From NCBI RefSeq assembly GCF_004664715.2, contig NC_051084.1:56787334-56851333 (forward strand): a stretch of 64,000 bases of DNA, written 5' to 3'. Position 1 is the first letter of the stretch, and each line of letters starts with the position of its first letter. The stretch is from Peromyscus leucopus. Its lineage: Eukaryota; Chordata; Mammalia; Rodentia; Cricetidae. The position numbers were made by a program, and so were the translations under genes. Positions 48,266-60,050 of this stretch are shown here, piece after piece. Below the pieces are notes generated by a model that saw nothing but the letters and a program-made list of their open reading frames with translations, did not search any database and was not told the origin of the DNA.

Positions 48266-48702
48266 ATCTCCTCCCACAGCCCAGAGGAGTGCCCTGCATG
48301 TCTGAAACTGCCATCTACAGCTGCTTCCTGACACTAAATGACCTCACTTCTCCCTCTGGTCTCTACTTCTCCCTCTCTTCTCAAACCTATCCCACTTTTT
48401 ATACTATCTGCTGATTCTGTTTCTTTGATGGGCCCTGTCCGACTCAAATACAGAAGAATTAAGCTACCAAGTAGAAAGATCTCTACTTACTAATATCTTA
48501 ACTCTAAAATAAACTCATCAAAGTGTGTTTAATTTTTCTCACTGACCAGGTTAAACTGAGTCTCTGAGAAGATAAAGGTATAATTCTATATCGTGTGAAA
48601 CTATGCTGAGAACTCAGGCACACCACCTTCATAGACCTCAAGTTATTTATTAGGAACCCAGTATAACTCTCACTGCTCTCACTAGGATTTATTATCAGTG
48701 GT

Positions 48703-48706
48703 TTTT

Positions 48707-48741
<35 letters not shown>

Positions 48742-48772
48742 TGTGTTTGTGTTTGGGGGGGGGTGTTGTTTT
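48703..48772 (+). repeat. Poly-T, (GT)n and G-rich low-complexity tract
   Basis: About 26 T bases, then about nine GT units and a run of nine to ten G. Confidence 0.95.
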
Positions 48773-48974
48773 TTTGTTCATTTATTTATTTTCTGCTACT
48801 GTTGTGGACTGTGAGCTGCCGAGTCCATTCACAGTTCTGTTTATCTTCAGACCTTTGTATTTTTTTTTAATGCATCAATGACTTTAGAGATATTTTTATT
48901 TTCTTTCTTTCAAAATGATTACTATTTTTTCTTAAAGGGAAGAGGAAAATCATTGCTGTTGGATATTGTATTGG

Positions 48975-49392
48975 GGCTTGCTTTATCAATTACTTTTCGC
49001 ACTGATGACACAAAATACTTGAGAAGGAGCAATTAGAAGGAGGGAGGGTTTGTTTTGCCTCTTGGTTTGAGGATGTTCATGAGAGGTTGGGACATGAAAG
49101 TGGGAGCAACACTCAGCTGTGGTGGGAGGAGAGTGCAGCAGCTGGTTGGTCCCTTTGTGTCTGGAGTCAGGAAGCAGAGAGCGGTGAATGCTGGGACTTT
49201 GCTTGCTTTCCCTTTTTATTTAGTCCAGGACCCCAGCCCACAGAGTGGTTGAGCCCACATTTAGAGTGAGTCTCCTCACTTCAGTTAAACATTTCTGGAA
49301 GTTACCTCACAGATAGAAAGAACCATGTGTGTTCTAGATGATTCTAAGTCCAGTCCAAGTTGACAATGAAAATTAGTCATCACAATTGTCCT
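48975..49392 (-). repeat. LTR-like rodent interspersed repeat (copy 2, antisense)
   Basis: 'ctgatgacacaaaatactt', 'agcagctggttggtccctt' and 'tccagtccaagttgacaat' match the same family as at 24185, read in reverse. Diverged. Confidence 0.5.
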
Positions 49393-50535
49393 CGCACAGC
49401 ATCTCACTACTGCCCAGTCTGCTACACATATATGTCTTTGAGTAGGAAAAAAAAATGGAAGACTAGCCTAAACTACATTACCCCTGAGGATAATGAAAGG
49501 AGATTCAGAATAGTCGGATTCTTTATGTTATAAAATAAGGGACAGCCTTTAATATCCAAGATAAAGTTATTTCAAAATAACTTAAGTATTTAGAAAGCTT
49601 TTGGAAAGAGTCATTACTCTGTTTTTAGAACTGTTAGCACGATATGACCTTAAGGTGTTGTACTAGACAACATTTTTCTTAGTGTGTCTGAGAGTGACTC
49701 ACTTAGATAGAGGAAGAGTTTCCTGACATTAATAATGTACCTTTTATGATTGGTTTTGTTTACATTTCTACCAAAATAGTCTAGGTGGGAACATGAATTA
49801 GTTGCAATATAACATGGTTCTAAAAAGTTCAATATCTAAAGAAATAAAAATGCAAGACTTAGTAAAAAGGATATTTTCATTACCACAAATGCATAAAATA
49901 GAAAATATTAAGTATAAAAATATCTTTATATAAACATGTATAAACAAATACACCTGTTTTCATGGGAAATTCACATGTACATTATATTTTTCTATTACTG
50001 TGACTTCATACGGTAGGGTAAACAGTTAAAAAGAAAATGTTAAAAAGCTAGAATTTAAGTGCAGCGGAAGGAACTATGAGCATGGTATTATCTTGTTTTA
50101 TCATGCAAAGATAAAAATGGTTTAAAGGGTAGGTGTTCACAGAGCCTGAGCTGGGAGAGGACGCAGAGCTTCAGTGAGTCCATCCTGATGCCACTCCTCC
50201 TCAGTGGAGGTGCCACCAGGAAGAGGGAGGGGACTGCATTCATTTGACTCTGACATGAAGGAGTAGCTCAGCTAGTAATTTGTTCAGAACACCACAATCA
50301 GTTCAGTAAAGGCAAAATTAAAATCAAGTCCTTGTAGCTCTGAATCATAAGGAACTTTCTATGGGCTCATAGCTTAAGCTGTAGCTGAAATATAAGACGG
50401 CATCAGAATTATAGAAGGAAAGCTAAAGTTTGGACTCTCTCCTGAGAGTGTCTTGATTGTAGTTAACTGGTACATGATAGACGTTTCCTCTAATGTGCTT
50501 GCTAATGCTGCTCTTCTCAGCAAAGGAAATTATTG
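49393..50535. other. Intronic sequence, nothing recognised
   Basis: No repeat family identified. Confidence 0.5.
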
Positions 50536-50537
50536 AC

Positions 50538-50883
50538 AGTCAAAGAGATCTTATAGAACAGCAGAAAAGTCGTCGTAGTTATACATCTGATGGGAATTAT
50601 AACCAGAATATATAAAGTAGTGACAAAGTACATTTCCAAACAACCTAATCAATCAGTTGGCAAAAGAACTGAACAGTTCTCAATGTCTAACATCCTTTGC
50701 CACCAGTGAATGCAAATCATAACTACAAATCAAACCCCAGTCATAATGGCAATATCAAGGAATCACACATTGGTAAGGATGGGCAGCTGATAGTTAAAGA
50801 CTGGGTGGCAATTGAAATTACTGTAGCCATTTTGGAAATTAGTGTGTAGGTTCTCCAGAAAACTAAAAAGAGAACAAGTCTAT
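50538..50883 (+). repeat. L1 ORF2 3' fragment, sense (first segment)
   Basis: 'caaaagaactgaacagttc', 'aatgcaaatcataactaca' and 'accccagtcataatggcaa' are the conserved 3' part of L1 ORF2. The copy resumes at about 51400, after another repeat. Confidence 0.75.
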
Positions 50884-51325
50884 TGTGATGGCTCCTTTTG
50901 ATTGTCAGCTTGGCTACCTCTAGAATCAGTTAAAACCCAAGCCACTAAACATAACTCTGAGGGTATTTTCCTGATGGGATCATTGTAAGAGGGGAGATTG
51001 GCCCTAAATATGGATCATGTGAGGTCAGAAGAGCCACCTGGAATTTGGGCCAAGACTTCAGGTGTCAGCCCACATAAAAGGACATGGAAGAAGAAAGCTT
51101 CTGCTTTTCATCTGCTTGTCCTCACTCTTGCTGGCAAGCTCCTTTGTCTGAATGCGGAAGCCTCCCTTAATGGTATTAGAAGTACTTCTTTGGAAATCTA
51201 AAGTATAATGAAAAAAATCGGAGTCTTCCAGCCTCATGGCCTCAATAGCCATCAGATTCTTGGCCTTTCTGTCTGGAGACAGCCATTGATTGACTAGCTA
51301 GAGTACATGCTGTAAGCTGCTCTGT
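50884..51325 (+). repeat. LTR-like rodent interspersed repeat (copy 3, sense), inserted in L1
   Basis: 'gattgtcagcttggctacc', 'gcctcatggcctcaatag' and neighbours resemble the repeat at 24185. It separates the two parts of an L1 ORF2 end. A (CA)20 run follows at 51333-51373. Confidence 0.5.
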
Positions 51326-51332
51326 TAAATCC

Positions 51333-51373
<41 letters not shown>
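51333..51373 (+). repeat. (CA)n microsatellite
   Basis: About 20 CA units at the junction between the LTR-like repeat and L1. Confidence 0.97.
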
Positions 51374-51376
<3 letters not shown>

Positions 51377-51604
51377 ATAAGTTCTCCTACTATTAATCCT
51401 TATAGACTAATGCTTATATCATCCAGCAATACCTTATGGTATTAGGTATAGTTATACCTATTCTAGCATTCTGCTGAGATTCGTGCATATTCATTTTATT
51501 GATATAGTATTCATAACAGCTAAGATACGGAAAGAGCTTAGATATTCACCAACAGATTAGTAAAGAAAAGGTGGTGTCTGATGCATGGGTGTGTATGTGT
51601 GAAT

Positions 51605-51608
<4 letters not shown>

Positions 51609-51654
<46 letters not shown>

Positions 51655-51675
51655 GTGTGTGTGTGTGTGTATTTG
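51609..51675 (+). repeat. (GT)n microsatellite inside L1
   Basis: Two GT runs separated by GTATGTATGTATG, together about 67 bases. Confidence 0.97.
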
Positions 51676-51822
51676 TGTGTGCACACAATGGAGGTTAGTT
51701 TACCCACAAAGAAGAATGCAAATATGCCATCTGCAGGAAGATAATGGAATTGGATATCATAATGTAAAGTAAAATAAGCCAGACACAGACAGGTATGCCA
51801 TGCTATCTTTGATATATGGAAT

Positions 51823-51828
<6 letters not shown>

Positions 51829-51875
<47 letters not shown>

Positions 51876-51891
51876 CCTCCCTCCCTCCCTC
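51829..51891 (+). repeat. (CT)n/(CCCT)n microsatellite
   Basis: About 21 CT units followed by five CCCT units. Confidence 0.97.
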
Positions 51892-51899
51892 TACCAGTG

Positions 51900-52870
51900 T
51901 ATATATATGCCATGAAGGTAGAACAGGAACTACTTAGGGAGAGAGGGAGGTGGAAATGAAGTCATAGACAATACAGTGTAATGGGGATTATTATGATCAA
52001 AGCACAATGATAAATATGTATGACAGTGTCATAAAGAAACCTATTGATTTGTACCTTAGATATACTAAAATATGTTTGCAAATACTGAAATTGACCCATG
52101 AGTCTTAACTTGGATGCAGTTCAGTTGGGTGCAGTTGGTATTGTCAGGGCAAATTATTTTTTCTTCTGCCCCCAAAGTTGGAAAGCAAGAGGGTAGCAGA
52201 AATAACAAGTTGGAAGTGTGTCACTTAGCTGACATTGGTACTCCTTCTACCCATTCTTTCAAGCTTGAAACTTGGTGTCTATCAATACATCAACAGAGTA
52301 AACCAGGGAAAAATAGTAAACTGGCAAATGACTGCCACAACACTGAAGTTCAGTCTTAAAATCAATTTTTAAATAAAGTATAGTAGTTTTAGGGTAGGTG
52401 AGAGGAGAGGCTAACGGGAAAAGGAAAGAAGCATTACAGTAGGAGTTATCATCCAAATATGATATTTTGTGCTAAGAAATATTAGAAGAAAAATAACTTG
52501 AAATCAAAATGAAGAAGCTGAACCATATGTAAAGATGAGGAGAAACAGCTCACAGACAAGCTGAAGGGCTCAAAGATTTGAGATGCGGAATGAAAAGAGG
52601 AAGCAAAAGGAATAGGAAGAACATTTCCAGGGACGTGGGCTTCCTGGGCAGTTTTTCACAGGAGCCTCCCTATGGCTCAGTTCCCAGCTGTTTGTGGAAG
52701 AGACTGAAGAAAAGGAGGCTCTGAAAGACTCTCGGTATCTAGTGATTTCCCAGCTTAGCCTTATCAAGGAAGCTATCACAAGATCTTTGTAATTTAGTAC
52801 AGGCTCCAAACTCCAGATAAGTCAGGTGCTAATTGAAGAAAGTATACTTGATGATTGTATTCAGGATATT
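51900..52870. other. Intronic sequence, nothing recognised
   Basis: No repeat family identified apart from the flanking pyrimidine tracts. Confidence 0.45.
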
Positions 52871-52877
52871 CATATTC

Positions 52878-52944
52878 TCTCTCTCTCTCTCTCTTTCTTT
52901 CTCTCTCTCTCTCCCTCCCTCCCTTGCCCCTCTCCTCCCCCCTC
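52878..52944 (+). repeat. (CT)n pyrimidine tract
   Basis: CT repeats with one CTTT interruption, then C-rich pyrimidines. Confidence 0.96.
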
Positions 52945-53032
52945 TGTTTCTCTGTTGAAGATTGAACCCAGCAGGTTAAGCTAACATTTTTTTATTCAAA
53001 ATATTTTGACCTAAATAGTGTTCTTCTTCAAA

Positions 53033-53150
53033 GGAAAGCTTAAAGCCCATCACTCATGAAGCTGAGGCAGAAGGAGGGCAAGTTCATGCCAGCCTGAGCT
53101 AAATAGGGAACACTGTCTCGAGGATAAATAAACAAATAAGCATAAAGTCA
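53033..53150 (+). repeat. Old B1-like (pB1) SINE, sense
   Basis: 'actcatgaagctgaggcag' and 'atgccagcctgagctaaat' are diverged B1 hallmarks; A-rich tail. Confidence 0.6.
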
Positions 53151-54255
53151 TCCTGCAATATTTTGTTTGTTTCTTAAGTGAAAGCGTGCCACTGTGTGGA
53201 AGCTGTTACGTTTCTTGAATGCTAATGCAGCCATGAAGCCATAATGAAGCTAATCCATGGCAAGAGGCTGTCTTTTAAGTATCTACCTATGTTGTGAATC
53301 TCTTTCCCGCTGCATTTTTATGTACTTGCTTTGGTTTAATAATATTTCTAGAGTCTTGTGTTCTTAGATAGACTGTAAAATCCCCCAAGACAGGGACAGT
53401 ATCATATTGCTTTTATGACCTGTGCAGCTTTGAGGATAGTGCTAAGTAAAATGTGTTTTTCAATGAATGTATGTTGGATTATTTACCCAGTGCTTGCATC
53501 ATACAAAGAATCTTGTGGCATTTCCAGGTTACCAAGGCTTTCAAGTTAACGTGCATTTATTGAAAGCATCTAGTTTGATTAAAAAAGATGAGATTTTTCT
53601 AAATTGTGATCATTCCTAATTCAATTTGAAGGGGAAAAAAAGAATGGCAATACCCTTAGAACAAACATTTTAGAATGTTGTCATAATTACATTTTCCAGC
53701 TTGGTTCTAGAAATCATAATACATCCTACTTTAAATGCATCCATTTTCTTTTTCTGGCAGTGTGAGCACACCATCCATTAATTAAACCAAGACAAGGATA
53801 CATAGGATATTGGCATAGTGTGGTGGTTTTATTACAGTGTTTGTATTTCTTAGAAGATCCACAACAAACCAAAACAATACAGAAAACACATCCTCTGGAG
53901 TCCCTTCTTTATGCTGCTTGTGTGTTTCTCTCCTGCCTCATGAAAGATGAGCTGTGCTCGCTGCAGGGCTTCTGGCTTGGGCGCGGACCCTTTTGATAAC
54001 TCCGTTTCTGAAGTAGTGTTGCAGGTTTTTCCTTCCTGTCAGAAGGAACTGTAGGAAGAGTCTTTTTCTTGAGATCTCATTCATTACTTTCTTATTTCAT
54101 GATTTTTTTTCCACCTGCAGCCTGAATGTTTCATCAGAACATTCAGGATTTGTTGATATAAAGAGAATCATAGGAACTTCCAGAACTTTCTAATTGCAGA
54201 GGGTCTCATGGAAAAAAAAAAAAAAAAAAGATGCATCCAGGTTCCCTTTTTTTCC
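53151..54255. other. Intronic sequence, nothing recognised
   Basis: Single-copy in appearance; a poly-A run lies at 54211-54229. Confidence 0.5.
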
Positions 54256-54275
54256 TTCTAAAATGTGGTGACATA

Positions 54276-54652
54276 CATGAACTGTGAACCAAAGGCTGAG
54301 GGGCCCCCAACTGGATCAGGCCCTCTGAATAGGTGAGACAGTTGATTGGCTTGATCAGTTTGGGAGGCATCCAGGCAGTGGTACCGGGTCCTGTGCTCAT
54401 TGCATGAGTTGGCTGTTTTAAACCTGGGATTTATGCAGGGACGCTTGGCTCAGTCTGGGAGGAGGGGACTGGACCTGCCTGGACTGAATCTACCAGGTCG
54501 ATCTCAGTCGTAGGGGGAGGCTTTGCCCTGGAGGAGGTGGGAATGGGGGGTGGGCTGGGGGGAAGGGGAGGGGGCGGGGGGGGGGGAGAACAAGGGAATC
54601 CGTGGCTGATATGTAGAACTGAATGGTATTGTAAAGTAAAATAAAAGGAAAA
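54276..54652 (+). mobile_element. 5'-truncated L1 3' UTR insertion with perfect 16-bp target duplication
   Basis: AAAATGTGGTGACATA occurs at 54260-54275 and again at 54653-54668, flanking the insertion. Inside are 'gatcaggccctctgaatag', 'ctcagtctgggaggagggg', a G-rich purine tract (54543-54590) and a terminal AATAAAAGG-type tail. The intact duplication points to a recent L1 event. Confidence 0.9.
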
Positions 54653-54797
54653 AAAATGTGGTGACATATAATCTTGGTGGGGAGGAGCAGTGTTGAACTC
54701 TCAGTAAAGGAAATCACCCTAGAAAATAATTTCTTTTTGGCACAGTAAGTCAAATGAGACACCAAGTATCTTTCTTGTACTGAAGTATAAAATATTA

Positions 54798-54985
54798 AAA
54801 TCTATTTTATGCATATGAATGTTTGCTTGTATGTACTTTGGTGGTGCATGTGCATGCCTGGTGCTTATGGATGTCAGACCCCCTGACCTGTAGTTTTGAT
54901 GGTTGTGCGCCTTGGTGTGGGTGCTGGGAACTGACTCTGCTCATGCTGGAAGAGGTGAGCCATCTTTCCACCTCACCAACCGACT
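54798..54985 (-). repeat. B3-type SINE, antisense
   Basis: 'tgtgcatgcctggtgctta', 'ggtgctgggaactgactct' and 'gagccatctttccacctca' are the reversed B3 tail, body and head. Confidence 0.75.
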
Positions 54986-56734
54986 TTCTAAAATATGATG
55001 TCTTCACTTATGTCACCCAAACACACTCAGTCGTTCATAAATAGGGCTATCTTTAGAACACAGGTCACAAATTGTATGTAACATATTTTGAGTGCCTCTC
55101 AGGGTTTCAAAATCTAACCAGTTTCACATTGAACTCTAGATTTTATATTGCTCTCAAGAGATTTACAGGATTCAAAAGCAACAAGACAACAATTTCCCCC
55201 AACTTATTGGCCTCCATAGCCCTTCCTATCAGCATTTATGAGTGCTTTCATTTGAAAGTTTGGTCTGCTCTGGGCCGAGTAGCTCTCATAAGCAGCGAAT
55301 CAACCTATTTCCACTGGCAAAATGAGTTAAAAATCAATTTGGGGGACACAGCCTCCTGTGTTTCATGACAACTCCTACCAAGCCCAGCGAGTATAACCCA
55401 TCTGCCACTCTGTGGACCTCAGTGAGCCTTTGCAATTGTGATATTTGCTCTAGAACTTATGAAAGATGGATATGTGAATTAAAAAAAAAAACCTAGTTTG
55501 AAGTTGACTTTGTTTGCATTAATAGTAGAAGTGTAATCAGAGTAGCATGGCAACATAAAAGGTCCAACTGAGGAATGTGTCCTGGTTTTAGGGACTCTTT
55601 TTTTTGTAAAGGCATTTTTACATATGTTTTTTTCATGAGATGCTCAAATTCATTAATTGTGTGATTGTTGATATGCAAGATTGTAAGTATTATCACCATT
55701 ATAAAACTGTAACACTTCATTAATTCTGAGAGTCAGAATTAAATCTAGGATTTACAAATTAAAACAATAATACTAATGTTGCTACTAAACATCAGAAGAA
55801 TATCATCATAATAAAACATTTCAGTAGGGTTATTACTTTGAGTTGTCTAATGACTTAACCTCACAGATGTTTTGATATTATGTACATGTATGCAAATGCT
55901 GGCTTTCCTTCATTTTATTTTAAATTGCTTATTCCAATTTAAAGATTTGAAAAGAATTTTACTCTCTATTAGTTCTCGTTAAAATATTTATCTTGTGAAA
56001 ATTTCTAAATAGTATTGCTTTTCTTGCATCAAATTAAATACTTGCTAATTAATATGAAACGCAGCACTTTAGATCATGCATAATGTGTTAGTTTTGGCAA
56101 GGTTTACTGGCATTACAAACTACAGTTTTAATGGTTGAACCCAATAGGATTTCACTGTTCAGGTAACCAGTTTGTTGAAGGTAATCCTGACTAGTGGATG
56201 GCTTTCCTTTCTGAGACAATAGAATTCAGAATCAGTCCATGAAGATCTGTATATTTCGGGGCTATAAAGTCCTGGGAATCCACACAGAAAAAGGAGAAAG
56301 TGCAGAGATGTAAATTTGCTTCTTGTGGACCAGAAATTCTTAGCCCACATTTTCCTTGGCAGAATTTCATCAGCTGTCAACATTTAGACTATATAGTCCA
56401 TGGTTGAGGAGCAACTACTGGGAACACTCATGTTATATTTAAGGAGAGTCACAAATTTTGTCAATGTGTTGCTTCTCATAGGCACCCTTGCCTGTGATCA
56501 TTAATGCATCCTTCCTTTGAAACTTAATTCCTTACTGACAAGAGTAACTTTGGTGAGCACAGAGCTCAATCGTTCTTTTTTTATTTTCTTCTTTTTCAAC
56601 AGAGAATGAAGTAAACAAAATTCAACTTGAGTCATATGTTCAAAAAGAAAGCATTATTCAAAGATGAAAAATTATTTTTTCCTATAGAAGAAAAAGTTGA
56701 TCATTATAAATAAAACACTTAAAAATATTGTAGT
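54986..56734. other. Intronic sequence, nothing recognised
   Basis: AT-rich; no repeat family identified. Confidence 0.5.
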
Positions 56735-56736
56735 AT

Positions 56737-56850
56737 GAGGCCAGCCTGGTCTACAGAACATGATCCAAGACAGGAAACAAAACCACACGAAGAAACCCTG
56801 TCTTAAACAAAAACCAAAAAAAAAAAAACAACAACAACAACAAAAAAATT
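56737..56850 (+). repeat. Partial B1 SINE, sense
   Basis: Begins mid-element at 'gaggccagcctggtctaca' and ends in an AAC-rich tail; the 5' half is absent. Confidence 0.85.
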
Positions 56851-56969
56851 ATAGCAAGCTTAGTATGGTATCACATGTCTGTATCTTCACACTCAGAATG
56901 CTGAAGCAGGAGGTTTACCCTATGTCCAAAGCCAGACAGGGCTATCTGTTAAGATCTTGTGTCAAAAAC
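56851..56969 (+). repeat. Old B1-like SINE, sense
   Basis: 'ggtatcacatgtctgtatc' and 'gaatgctgaagcaggaggt' are a diverged B1 left half. It hosts the B1 at 56979. Confidence 0.55.
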
Positions 56970-56978
56970 ACACAAGGA

Positions 56979-57145
56979 GGTCAGGCATTGGTGGCGCATG
57001 CCTTTAATCCCAGCACTTGGGAGGCAGAGCCAGGTGGATCTCTGTGAGTTCGAGGCCAGCCTGGGCTACCAAGTGAGCTTCAGGAAAGGCGCAAAGCTAC
57101 ACAGAGAAACCCTGTCTCGAAACCCTCCCCCCCCAAAAAAAAAAA
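56979..57145 (+). repeat. B1 SINE, sense, with target duplication
   Basis: 'gcctttaatcccagcactt' and 'ggctaccaagtgagcttca' are cricetid-type B1. ACACAAGGA flanks it at 56970-56978 and 57146-57154. Confidence 0.95.
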
Positions 57146-57154
57146 ACACAAGGA

Positions 57155-57613
57155 AACAAAAATAAACAGTAAAAACTAAAACATTGCAACAAAATTTGAA
57201 AAATATGCTTCATTTATTGTTATCACTTAAATGTTTCATCCCAATGAATTTAAATAGAATTGAAATTTAACATCCAAGGTGATAAACTGAGAAGGCAGAA
57301 CCTCTGAGAACTTGGTGTGTGGAAATGGGGTCTATCAATGGCATTACTGCCTAACACAGATACTTTGTCCCTTCTGGTATATTTAGAAAAAATTAGGAGG
57401 CATTGTCTATGAAGCAGAGAATATTATCAAGTATATATAAGTTTTGTCTTCAGTGTGGATCTTAGCCCTAGAAAAGTGAGGAATGAGTTTCTGTTGTTTC
57501 TAAACTAGCCAGTTTATTCTGTAGCATCAAAAAGGGATAGGTAATTTGTCAAGTGAATATAGGAGGAAGAAAAAAATGTAACCACAAGAAAAAAATTCCA
57601 ATAAAATTAAGCA
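57155..57613. other. Intronic sequence, nothing recognised
   Basis: AT-rich; no repeat identified. Confidence 0.5.
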
Positions 57614-57619
57614 GAAAAA

Positions 57620-58016
57620 TGCTGTGGATATCTGTATGCTGTGAATGTGTTGCTCTGATTGGTTAATAAATAAAGTGCTGGTTGGCCAGTAGCCAGGCAG
57701 GAAGTATAGTATAGGTGGGACAGAGAGGAGAATTCTGGGAAGTGGAAGGCTGAGTCAGGAGATGCTGCCAGCTGCAGCCATGAGAAGTAAGATGTAAAGA
57801 TACTGACTGGTAAGGCATGAGCTATGTGGCAAGATATAGATGACCAGAAATGGGTTAATTTAATATATAAAAACTAGATAGCATGGCCATACAGTTTATA
57901 GGTAATACAAGTCTCTGTGTGTTTACTTGGGTCCGAGCGGCTGTGGTACTGGTGGGTGACAGAGATTTATTTGTCCTGACTGTGGGCCAGGCAGGACCAG
58001 GAAAACTTCAGCTAGA
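57620..58016 (+). mobile_element. Solo LTR, mys-related, with perfect 6-bp target duplication
   Basis: Starts TGCTGTGGATATCTG and ends ACTTCAGCTAGA (canonical end would be ACA). GAAAAA flanks both ends (57614-57619 and 58017-58022). It carries 'gccagtagccaggcaggaa' and 'aggctgagtcaggagatgc'. Sense to ADGRB3. Confidence 0.85.
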
Positions 58017-58022
58017 GAAAAA

Positions 58023-58735
58023 AGAAGTGGGAAGGAGAAAATAGCACAAAGAAAACCATACAGACTAAGTGGGGGAAGAGACTGAAAGAGCCCCACAGCA
58101 GACAAGTACAATAAGGCAAATTTTGCGGCATGTGCTGGAGGTTGGGCTCCGTTAAGCTCTTTATTAATGAGCTTTAGAACATCCTGGACTCCTTCTAAAG
58201 GGTTGTAGAGCTGGTTAACCTTACAGAGAGCTTTTCAACCCCTTTAATCCTAAAGCCTTTCAAGTCTCCTACTGAATGGAATAACTAGAGGAAGCCAACA
58301 GGATATGGATTAATTTTCAAACCTTGGGATCAGGAGCCAGAACTGTGTGCAGTCAGTCACAATTGGGTCACAGCTCCCCCTTACTCAGAAGCGTACAATC
58401 AGGTATCAATGCATAGCGCTTTCAATGAATAGTTTAGAATAACTGGGAAGGGAAAGAGGCATTAAGATACTTCTCCGTCTTACTCATTGAATCTTTGCAT
58501 TTCTCCTTGTCTACCTCTACCAGCTAAAATGAGATACCCATTACTTGAAATCTGTACACTTAAATAGCTCCTTTTCAGTCTCACTTTATTACCCAATAAG
58601 GATTAAGCACCACACAAAGTTATTGATATTATTTTTTCTGGTTTAAAGGGTAAAATTTCCGAGTGACAGAGTTGGAAATACAATTAGGACATTTTACAAA
58701 AGGACAAATTATAAAATTAAAATTTCTTTTGATTT
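58023..58735. other. Intronic sequence, nothing recognised
   Basis: No repeat identified. Confidence 0.45.
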
Positions 58736-58739
58736 TACG

Positions 58740-58884
58740 CATGAGTATTGTATTTGCATTATTTCTACCCCTCCCATTTCCCACTTACATCTCCGACCAT
58801 CATGTCCCCCCACATCTGTCTCTCAAATTCATGACCTCTTTTTCTTTAATTATTGCTACATGCACACACATGAAAACACACACA

Positions 58885-58919
<35 letters not shown>

Positions 58920-59362
58920 ACATATACACACATTATGGAATCCATTTAGTGTTGCTCATTTTGGCATGTGTTTAGGACTGACCACTTGGGCCTGGAGAAC
59001 CTATCAGGGGGCCTTGTTCCTGGAGATGGAGAATCTCAGAGTTCTCCCAGAAGCTGTAGATTGTCAGTAGCTTTTCACCCAGAGATAGGGTCCTATCAAA
59101 TTTCCTCTATCACATTGACTTGCAACATGTATGATCATTATGTAGTTTTTGCTTACCCATATTGTTGAGATTTCATGGTTGTGGCAGCCATGCCATGTCT
59201 AAAAGACATCTCACTGGTGTCCTGGGCCACTGGCTCTTAAAGTTTTTCTGCCCCCTCTTCCCTGATGTTCTCTGAATCTGAGGTATAGGAATTGTGTTGT
59301 AGGGGTACGTATTGTTGCTAGGCTCCTGACAACCACTTGTTCTCTGCCTTTTGATCAATTGT
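58740..59362 (-). repeat. L1-derived fragment, antisense
   Basis: 'atattgttgagatttcatgg', 'ctggctcttaaagtttttc' and 'ctcttccctgatgttctctg' match a common rodent L1 segment in reverse. A (CA)20 run (58876-58917) lies near its left end. Confidence 0.65.
58876..58917 (+). repeat. (CA)n microsatellite
   Basis: About 20 CA units with one AA interruption. Confidence 0.97.
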
Positions 59363-59370
59363 GTATGTTT

Positions 59371-59612
59371 GTAGAGAACCTACTTGTGGGCACCCACAGA
59401 GGTTTCCTAGTGAGATCTGAGCTTGCTTTACCCCGCAGGGCTGCATAAGGGGATGGATTGACTATGTGCATGGTTACCAGCTGTTTGGAAAGTTGTACAC
59501 TGGACTGTGCTAGGAGGGAGGGCTTTTGATGTACCCCTTGTCATTCCTTTAAAAAGTCCTTTAGAAGAGACAGAAGGAGCTGGGAGATAAGGATTCAGGC
59601 CCTGCTGAGGCT

Positions 59613-59688
<76 letters not shown>

Positions 59689-59819
59689 CCTCTCCCTCTT
59701 CTTCTCCCTCCCTCCCCCCCTCTCTCCCCCCTCCCTACTCTATATTTCTATCTAAATCTCTTATCCCTCACTCCTCAAGAGTACCTTGGAGAATTAAGGT
59801 GGGGGAGGGTCCCCCACAC
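59371..59819. repeat. Probable solo LTR with a long (CT)n tract, family unassigned
   Basis: Starts TGTAGAGAACC and ends TCCCCCACA, giving TG...CA ends, with TTTAAAAAGTCC as a TATA-like motif. It separates two L1-like stretches, consistent with an insertion. No clear target duplication seen. Confidence 0.4.
59613..59750 (+). repeat. (CT)n and polypyrimidine tract
   Basis: About 35 CT units followed by nearly 70 bases of C/T-only sequence. Confidence 0.97.
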
Positions 59820-59825
59820 CTACCA

Positions 59826-60050
59826 CTGCTATTTTCTTAACCTGATATAGTCTCTAAATATATTTTATACACTTACCCTTAGACCCACAAATAAGTGTAG
59901 CTTTTACCCCTCACTTCTATTTTACACTTGCTTTTTATTTCCTTTTATCTGAAAGACAAAAATCTCTTCAGTAACTTGCTACTGCTTTCAACTATTAAAA
60001 TAACCTTTCCAAAATAAGTAAAGATGGAACAAACTAAATTTAATTTATTT
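59826..60050 (+). repeat. Possible L1 fragment, sense
   Basis: 'cccacaaataagtgtagct' followed by 'tttacccctcact' resembles rodent L1 in the orientation opposite to the fragment at 58740. Weak. Confidence 0.3.

Larger units (their letters stand above)
51395..51895 (+). repeat. L1 3'-terminal fragment, sense (second segment), with internal microsatellites
   Basis: 'gtattcataacagctaaga', 'ggaagataatggaattgga' and 'agtaaaataagccagacac' continue the L1 end. A (GT)n run (51607-51670) interrupts it, and (CT)n with (CCCT)n (51829-51890) ends it. Confidence 0.7.
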
